DNA from: Anaspis maculata
Lineage: Eukaryota; Arthropoda; Insecta; Coleoptera; Scraptiidae
DNA: 64,000 nucleotides
Assembly (NCBI GenBank): GCA_949128115.1
Contig: OX421967.1
Coordinates: 61,330,855-61,394,854 of the forward strand
Direction of reading: 5' to 3'
Part shown: positions 57,440 to 64,000 of the stretch, piece after piece
Position numbering within the stretch: the first letter of the stretch is position 1
Layout: each line of letters begins with the position of its first letter
Position numbers and translations under genes: made by a program
The notes under the pieces: model-generated
The model's database searches: none
What the model was told of the DNA's origin: nothing
What the model saw: only the letters and a program-made list of their open reading frames with translations

Positions 57440-58105
57440 AGTCACGTGGGTTGAAGCCTGAAGTCACGTGGGTTGAAGCCTGAAGTCACGTGGGTCAAAA
57501 CCTGAAGTCACGTGGGTTGAAACCTGAACTTTTTGGATAACAATTGTGTCTTTTTTTTTCGATATTCGTGTTCGTTTGTCAGATGTTGCGTTTGGAACAA
57601 GTAGCTGCCAACTCCAAAAGTGATAATCGATCGTTTTGAAAGTCACGTGGGTTGAAGCCTGGAGTCACGTGGGTTGAAGCCTGAAGTCACGTGGGTCAAA
57701 ACCTGAAGTCACGTGGGATGAAACCTGAACTTTTTGGATAACAATTGTGTCTTTTTTTTTCGATATTCGTGTTCGTTTGTCAGATGTTGCGTTTGGAACA
57801 AGTAGCTGCCAACTCCAAAAGTGATGATCGATCGTTTTGAAAGTCACGTGGGTTGAAGCCTGGAGTCACGTGGGTTGAAGCCTGAAGTCACTTGGGTCAA
57901 AACCTGAAGTCACGTGGGATGAAACCTGAACTTTTTGGATAACAATTGTGTCTTTTTTTTTCGATAGTCGTGTTCGTTTGTCAGATGTCGCGTTTGGAAC
58001 AAGTAGCTGCCAACTCCAAAAGTGATGATCGATCGTTTTGAAAGGCACGTGGGTTGAAGCCTGAAGTCACGTGGGTTGAAGCCTGAAGTCACGTGGGTCA
58101 AAACC
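57440..58105 (+). repeat. Copy of 55,307-55,972
   Basis: Three monomers with GTGATAATCG, GGGATGAAACC, CGATAGTCGTG and AGGCACGTGGG match at a constant offset of 2,133 bp. One private change turns CACGTG into CACTTG near 57,890. Confidence 0.85.
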
Positions 58106-58570
58106 TGAAGTCACGTGGTTTGAAACCTGAACTTTTTGGATAACAATTGTGTCTTTTTTTTTCGATATTCGTGTTCGTTTGTCAGATGTTGCGTTTGGAA
58201 CAAGTAGCTGCCAACTCCAAAAGTGGTGATCGATCGTTTAGAAAGTCACGTGGGTTGAAGCCTGGAGTCACGTGGGTTGGAGCCTGAAGTCACGTGGGTA
58301 AAAAACCTGAACTCTTTGGATAATAATTGTGTCTTTTTTTTTCGATATTCGTGTTAGTTTGTAAGAAGTTGCGTTTGGAACAAGTAGCTGCCAACTCCAA
58401 AAGTGGTGATCGATCGTTTTGGAAGTCTCGTGGGTTGAAGCCTGGAGTCACGTGGGTTGAAGCCTGAAGTCACTTGGGTTGAAACCTGAACTTTTTGGAT
58501 AACAATTGTGTCTTTTTTTTTTCGATATTCGTGTTCGTTTGTCAGATGTTGCGTTTGGAACAAGTAGCTG
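58106..58570 (+). repeat. Boundary monomers before the family II zone
   Basis: It contains a monomer with GGGTAAAAAACC, GATAATAATTG, GTGTTAGTTTG and TAAGAAGTTGCG (58,290-58,370), related to those near 36,000-36,070 and 63,050-63,110, and one with GTCTCGTGGG and CACTTGGG. The sequence switches to family II at GACCGATCATTTG near 58,588. Confidence 0.8.
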
Positions 58571-61500
58571 CCAACTCCAAAAGTGGTGACCGATCATTTG
58601 AAAAGTCACGTGGGTTGAAGCCTGAAGTCACGTTGGTTGAAGCCTGAAGTCACGTGGGTTAAAACCTGAACTTTTTGGATAACAATTGTGTCTTTTTTTT
58701 TCGATATTCGTGTTCGTTTGTCAGATGTTGCGTTTGGAACAAGTAGCTGCCAACTCCAAAAGTGGTGACCGATCATTTCAAAAGTCACGTGAATTGAAGC
58801 CTGAAGTCACGTGGGCTGAAGCCTGAAGTCACGTGGGTTAAAACCTGAACTTTTTGGATAACAAATGTGTCTTCTTTTTTTTTTGATATTCGTGTTCGTT
58901 TGTCAGATGTTGCGTTTGGAACAAGTAGCTGCCAACTCCAAAAGTGGTGACCGATCGTTTTGAAAATCACGTGGGTTGAAGCCTGGAGTCACGTGGTTTG
59001 AAGCCTGAAGTCACGTGGGTTGAAACCTGAACTTTTTGGATAGCAATTGTGTCTTTTTTTTTCGATATTCGTGTTCGTTTGTCAGATGTTGCGTTTGGAA
59101 CAAGTAGCTGCCAACTCCAAAAGTGGTGACCGATCATTTTCAAAGTCACGTGGGTTGAAGCCTGGAGTCACGTGGGTTGAAGCCTGAAATCACGTGGGTT
59201 CAAACCTGAACTCTTTGGATAGCAATTGTGTCTTTTTTTTTTCGATATTCGTGTTCGTTTGTCAGATGTTGCGTTTGGAACAAGTAGCTGCCAACTCCAA
59301 AAGTGGTGACCGATCGTTTTAAAAGTCACGTGGGTTGAAGCCTGAAGTCACGTGGGTTGAAGCCTGAAATCACGTGGGTTAAAACCTGAACTCTTTGGAT
59401 AACAATTGTGTTTTTTTTTTTGATATTCGTGTTCGTTTGTCAGGTGTTGCGTTTGGATCAAGTAGCTGCCAACTCCAAAAGTGGTGATCGATCGTTTCAG
59501 AAGTCACGTGGGTTTGAGCCTAAAGTCACGTGGGTTGAAGCCTAAAGTCACGTGGGTTAAAACCTGAACTTTTTGGATAACAATTGTGTCTTTTTTTCTC
59601 GATATTCGTGTTCGTTTGTCAGATGTTGCGTTCGGAACAAGTAGCTGCCAACTCCAAAAGTGGTGACCGATCGTTTTGAAAGTCACGTGGGTTTAAGCCT
59701 GAAGTCACGTGGATTAAAACCTGAACTTTTTGGATAACAATTGTGTCTTTTTTTCTCGATATTCGTGTTCGTTTGTCAGATGTTGCGTTTGGAACAAGTA
59801 GCTGCCAACTCCATAAGTGGTGACCGATCGTTTTTAGAGTCACGTGGGTTGAAGCCTGGAGTCACGTGGGTTTAAGCCTGAAGTCACGTGGAAATTAACC
59901 TGAACTTTGTGGATAACAATTGTGTCTTTTTTTCTTGATATTCGTGTTCGTTTGTCAGATGTTGCGTTTGGAACAAGTAGCTGCCAACTCCATAAGTGGT
60001 GACCGATCGTTTCAAAAGTCACGTGGGTTGAAGCCTAAAGTCACGTGGGTTGAAGCGTGAAGTCACGTGGGTTGAAACCTGAACTCTTTGGATAACAATT
60101 GTGTCTTTTTTTTTTCGATATTCGTGTTCGTTTGTCAGATGTTGCGTTTGGAACAAGTAGCTGCCAACTCCAAAAGTGGTGACCGATCGTTTTGAAAGTC
60201 ACGTGGGTTGAAGCCTGGAGTCACGTGGGTTAAAACCTGATTTTTTTGGATAACAATTGTGTCTATTTTTTTCGATATCCGTGTTCGTTTGTCAGATGTT
60301 GCGTTTGGAACAAGTAGCTGCCAACTCCAAAAGTGGTGACCGATCATTTTAAAAGTCACGTAGGTTGAAGCCTGGAGTCACATGGGTTGAAGCCTGGAGT
60401 CACGTGGGTTAAAACCTGAACTTTTTGGATAGCAATTGTGTCTTTTTTTTTCGATATTCGTGTTCGTTTGTCAGATGTTGCGTTTGAAACAAGTAGCTGC
60501 CAACTCCAAAAGTGGTGACAGATCATTTCAAAAGTCACGTGGGTTGATGCCTGGAGTCACGTGGGTTGAAGCCTGAAGTCACGTGGGTAAAAACCTGAAC
60601 TTTTTGGATAACAATTGTGTCTTTTTTTTTTTTCGATATTCATGTTGTTTGTCAGATGTTGCGTTTGGAACAAGTAGCTGCCAACTCCAAAAGTGGTGAC
60701 CGATCGTTTTTAGAGTCACGTGGGTTGACGCCCGGAGTCACGTGGGTTGAAGCCTGAAGTCACGTGGGTTGAAACCTGAACTTTTTGGATAAAAATTGTG
60801 TCTTTTTTTTCGATATTCGTGTTCGTTTGTCAGATGTTGCGTTTGGAACAAGTAGCCGCCAACTCCATAAGTGGTGACCCATCGTTTTCAGAGTCACGTG
60901 GGTTGAAGCCTGGAGTCACGTGGGTTTAAGCCTGAAGTCACGTGGATTAAAACCTGAACTTTTTGGATAACAATTGTGTCTTTTTTTTTCGATATTCGTG
61001 TTCGTTTGTCAGATGTTGCGTTTGGAACAAGTAGCTGCCAACTCCATAAGTGGTGACCGATCGTTCTAAAAGTCACGTGGGTTGAAGCCTGAAATCACGT
61101 GGGTTGAAGCCTGAAGTCACGTGAGTTGAAGCCTGAAGTCACGTGGGTTAAAACCTGAACGCTTTGGATAACAATTGTGTCTTTTTTTCTCGATATTCGT
61201 GTTCGTTTGTCAGATGTTGCGTTTGGAACAAGTAGCTGCCAACTTCAAAAGTGGTGACCGATCATTTGAAAAGTCACGTGGGTTGAAGCCTGAAGTCACG
61301 TGGGTTGAAGCCTGAAGTCACGTGGGTTAAAACCTGAACTTTTTGGATAACAAATGTGTCTCCTTTTTTTTTTTTTTTGATATTCGTGTTCGTTTGTCAG
61401 ATGTTGCGTTTGGAACAAGTAGCTGCCAACTCCAAAAGTGGTGACCGATCGTTTTGAAAATCACGTGGGTTGAAGCCTGGAGTCACGTGGGTTGAAGCCT

Positions 61501-62250
61501 GAAGTCACGTGGGTTAAAACCTGAGCTTTTTGGATAGCAATTGTGTCTTTTTTTTTCGATATTCGTGTTCGTTTGTCAGATGTTGCGTTTGGAACAAGTA
61601 GCTGCCAACTCCAAAAGTGGTGACCGATCATTTTAAAAGTCACGTGGGTTGGAGCCTGGAGTCACGTGGGTTGAAGCCTGAAGTCACGTGTGTTAAAACC
61701 TGAACTTTTTGGATATCAATTGTGTTTTTTTTTTTTGATATTTGTGTTCGTTTGTCAGGTGTTGCGTTTGAAACAAGTAGCTACCAACTCCATAAGTGGT
61801 GACCCATCGTTCTAAAAGTCACGTGGGTTGAAGCCTGAAGTCACGTGGGTTGAAGCCTGAAGTCACGTGGGTTAAAACCTGAACTCTTTGGATAACATTT
61901 GTGTCTTTTTTTTTCGATATTCGTGTTCGTTTGTCAGATGTTGCGTTTGGAACAAGTAGCTGCCAACTTCAAAAGTGGTGACCGATCATTTGAAAAGTCA
62001 CGTGGGTTGAAGCCTGGAGTCACGTGGGTTGAAGCCTGAAGTCACGTGGGTTAAAACCTGAACTTTTTGGATAACAAATGTGTCTCCTTTTTTTTTTGAT
62101 ATTCGTGTTCATTTGTCAGGTGTTGCGTTTGGAACAAGTAGCTGCCAACTCCAAAAGTGGTGACCGATCGTTTTAAAAGTCACGTGGGTTGAAGCCTGAA
62201 GTCACGTGGGTTGAAGCCTGAAGTCACGTGGGTTGAAACCTGAACTCTTT
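58571..62250 (+). repeat. Family II zone with high monomer-to-monomer divergence
   Basis: About twenty mostly 3-subrepeat monomers lie here without a clear higher-order period. Many private changes are visible: GTGAATTGAAG, GGGCTGAAGCC, GTGGAAATTAACC with TTTGTGGATAAC, CACATGGG (60,380), GACAGATCATTTC, CATGTTGTTTGTC (60,641), GTAGCCGCC (60,853) and CGTGTGTTAAAACC (61,687). Two ladders have only two units. Long tracts of about T15 follow TGTCTCC near 61,362. Confidence 0.85.
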
Positions 62251-62285
62251 GGATAACAATTGTGTCTTTTTTTTTTCGATATTCG

Positions 62286-63410
62286 TGTTCGTTTGTCAGA
62301 TGTTGCGTTTGGAACAAGTAGCTGCCAACTCCGGAAGTGGTGATCGATCGTTTTGAAAGTCACGTGGGTTGAAGCCTGAGGTCACGTGGGTTGAAGCCTG
62401 AAGTCACGTGGGTCAAAACCTGAAGTCACGTGGGTTGAAACCTGAACTTTTTGGATAACAATTGTGTCCTTTTTGTTCGATATTCGTGTTCGTTTGTCAG
62501 ATGTTGCGTTTGGAACAAGTAGCTGCCAACTCCAAAAGTGGCGATCGATCGTTTTGAAAGTCACGTGGGTTGAAGCCTGGAGTCACGTGGGTTGAAGCCT
62601 GAAGTCACGTGGGTCAAAACCTGAAGTCACGTGGGTTGAAACCTGAACTTTTTGGATAACAATTGTGTCTTTTTTTTTTTCGATATTCGTGTTCGTTTGT
62701 CAGATGTTGCGTTTGGAACAAGTAGCTGCCAACTCCAAAAGTGGTGATCGATCGTTTTGAAAGTCACGTGGGTTGAAGCCTGGAGTCACGTGGGTTGAAG
62801 CCTGAAGTCACGTGGGTCAAAACCTGAAGTCACGTGGGTTGAAACCTGAAGTCACGTGGGTTGAAACCTGAACTTTTTGGATAACAATTGTGTCTTTCTT
62901 TTTCGATCCTTGTGTTCGTTTGTCAGATGTTGCGTTTGGAACAAGCAGCTGCCAACTCCAAAAGTGGTGATCGATCGTTTTAAAAGTCACGTGGGTTGAA
63001 GCCTGGAGTCACGTGGGTTGTAGCCTGAAGTCACGTGGGTAAAAAACCTGAACTCTTTGGATAATAATTGTGTCTTTTTTTTTCGATATTCGTGTTAGTT
63101 TGTCAGAAGTTGCGTTTGGAACAAGTAGCTGCCAACTTCAAAAGTGGTGACCGATCGTTCTAAAAGTCACGTGGGTTGAAGCCTGGAGTCACGTGGGTTG
63201 AAGCCTGAAGTCACGTGGGTTAAAACTTAACTTTTTGGAAAACAATTGTTTCTTTTTTTTCGATATTCGTGTTCGTTTGTCAGATGTTGCATTTGGAACA
63301 AGTAGCTGCCAACTCCAAAAGTGGTGACCGATCGTTTTTAAAGTCACGTGGGTTGAAGCCTGGAGTCACGTGGGTTGAAGCCCGAAGTCACGTGGGTTCA
63401 AACCTGAACT
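62286..63410 (+). repeat. Copy of the 35,270-36,400 segment
   Basis: The offset is 27,016 bp at first. In the ladder around 62,785-62,872 there is one extra GGGTTGAAACC unit, so the offset changes by about 22 bp and then returns slightly through small deletions (ACTTAACTTT near 63,225). CGATCCTTGTG, GGAACAAGCAGC, GGGTAAAAAACC, GTGTTAGTTTG and TTGCATTTGG are shared. Confidence 0.85.
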
Positions 63411-64000
63411 TTTTGTATAACAATTGTGTCTTTTTTTTTCGATCCTCGTGTTCGTTTGTCAGATGTTGCGTTTGGAACAAGTAGCTGCCAACTCCATTAG
63501 TGGTGACCGATCGTTTTTAGAGTCACGTGGGTTGAAGCCTGGAGTCACGTGGGTTTAAGCCTGAAGTCACGTGGATTAAAACCTGAACTTTTTGGATAAA
63601 AATTGTGTCTTTTTTTTTCGATATTCGTGTTCGTTTGTCAGATGTTGCGTTTGGAACAAGTAGCTGCCAACTCCATAAGTGGTGACCGATGGTTTCAAAA
63701 GTCACGTGGGTTGAAGCCTGAAGTCACGTGGGTTGAAGCCTGAAGTCACGTGGGTTAAAACCTGAACTCTTTGGATAACAATTGTGTCTTTTTTTTTCGA
63801 TATTCGTGTTCGTTTGTCAGATGTTGCGTTTGGAACAAGTAGCTGCCAACTCCAAAAGTGGTGACCGATCATTTGAAAAGTCACGTGGGTTGAAGCCTGA
63901 AGTCACGTGGGTTGAAGCCTGAAGTCACGTGGGTTAAAACCTGAACTTTTTGGATAACAATTGTGTCTTTTTTTTTCGATATTCGTGTTCGTTTGTCAGA
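63330..64000 (+). repeat. Right-end family II segment, copy of 43,983-44,510
   Basis: It matches at an offset of 19,347 bp, with GGGTTTAAGCC, GTGGATTAAAACC, GATAAAAATTG and GACCGATGGTTTC in the same order. The match ends near 63,865 at GACCGATCATTTG. One private change gives CCATTAGTGG near 63,494. The window ends inside a core at GTTTGTCAGA. Confidence 0.85.

Larger units (their letters stand above)
1..64000 (+). repeat. Satellite DNA array, ~179/201-bp monomers, head-to-tail
   Basis: The complete window is made of tandem copies of one monomer: a 22-bp subrepeat ladder followed by a ~113-bp core. The same core landmarks recur without a break from the first base to the last: GGATAACAATTGTGTC, a T-tract, CGATATTCGTGTTCG, CAGATGTTGCG, GGAACAAGTAGCTGCC, and GATCGATCG or GACCGATCG. 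All copies run in the same direction and no foreign insertion was found. The window begins inside a core and ends inside a core, so both array ends lie outside. Centromeric, pericentromeric or B/sex-chromosome heterochromatin are all possible locations; the sequence alone does not decide. Confidence 0.97.

Noticed and set aside
1..64000. rRNA spacer (IGS) or 5S/tRNA-derived satellite
   Set aside because: No stretch resembling rRNA, 5S or tRNA box A/B elements was recognised in the core or ladder, and no rRNA gene lies in the window.
1..64000. Assembly artefact (false expansion of one repeat unit)
   Set aside because: Copies carry distinct private variants and different whole-monomer gains and losses, which simple assembly looping would not produce. 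Individual near-identical tandem pairs (2,862, 1,930 and 1,811 bp) still need read support.

Overview
The whole 64 kb window is one uninterrupted, head-to-tail tandem-repeat (satellite DNA) array. I see no protein-coding gene, RNA gene, transposon, CRISPR array or unique spacer. The window opens and closes inside a monomer, so the array continues past both ends. Every monomer I read is in the same orientation. I cannot name the organism from the sequence. An array this long, with a monomer near 180-200 bp and nested higher-order repeats, is typical of eukaryotic centromeric or other heterochromatic satellites (inference).

Monomer architecture. Each monomer has two parts: (1) a short ladder of 22-bp subrepeats, usually 3 or 4 (range seen 2 to 7), each starting AGTCACGTGGG and so carrying a CACGTG palindrome; (2) a single-copy core of about 113 bp holding a T-tract of roughly 7-15 nt, a GGATAACAATTG stretch and a GATCGATCG or GACCGATCG end. 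Changing the number of 22-bp units gives discrete monomer sizes of about 157, 179, 201 and 223 bp. The window holds roughly 330-340 monomers, estimated from monomer size rather than counted one by one.

Two sequence families alternate in patches. Family I (most of 1-14.3 kb, 19.1-25.7, 29.1-36.0, 36.5-40.4, 41.1-43.8, 46.5-49.4 and 52.4-58.5 kb) has GATCGATCG, often 4 subrepeats, and a distinctive GGGTCAAAACC subrepeat. Family II (patches at 14.3-16.0, 17.2-17.5, 18.2-19.0, 25.7-29.0, 36.1-36.4, 40.5-41.0, 43.8-46.5, 49.5-52.4, 58.6-62.2 and 63.1-64.0 kb) has GACCGATCG, mostly 3 subrepeats, and GGGTTAAAACC or GGGTTCAAACC as the last subrepeat.

Above the monomer lie several layers of amplification. 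Local dimers and trimers have periods of 325, 380, 402 and 580 bp. Larger tandem duplications have units of 1,338, 1,324, 1,811, 1,930, 2,862 and about 5,660-6,070 bp. Dispersed near-copies of multi-kilobase blocks sit about 8.0, 9.6, 11.4, 17.5, 21.3 and 28 kb apart. Several duplication junctions can be placed within a monomer, either in the 22-bp ladder or in the core, as expected for unequal crossing-over or conversion.

The repeated 60-residue minus-strand and 100-164-residue plus-strand open frames are by-products of monomer lengths divisible by three. The ones I checked use GTG or TTG starts, and I do not annotate them as genes. The most interesting biological hypothesis is that the array is a dense platform of more than a thousand GTCACGTG sites (bHLH/bZIP E-box or G-box; also an exact match to the yeast CDEI consensus RTCACRTG), phased at 22 bp inside a nucleosome-sized repeat.
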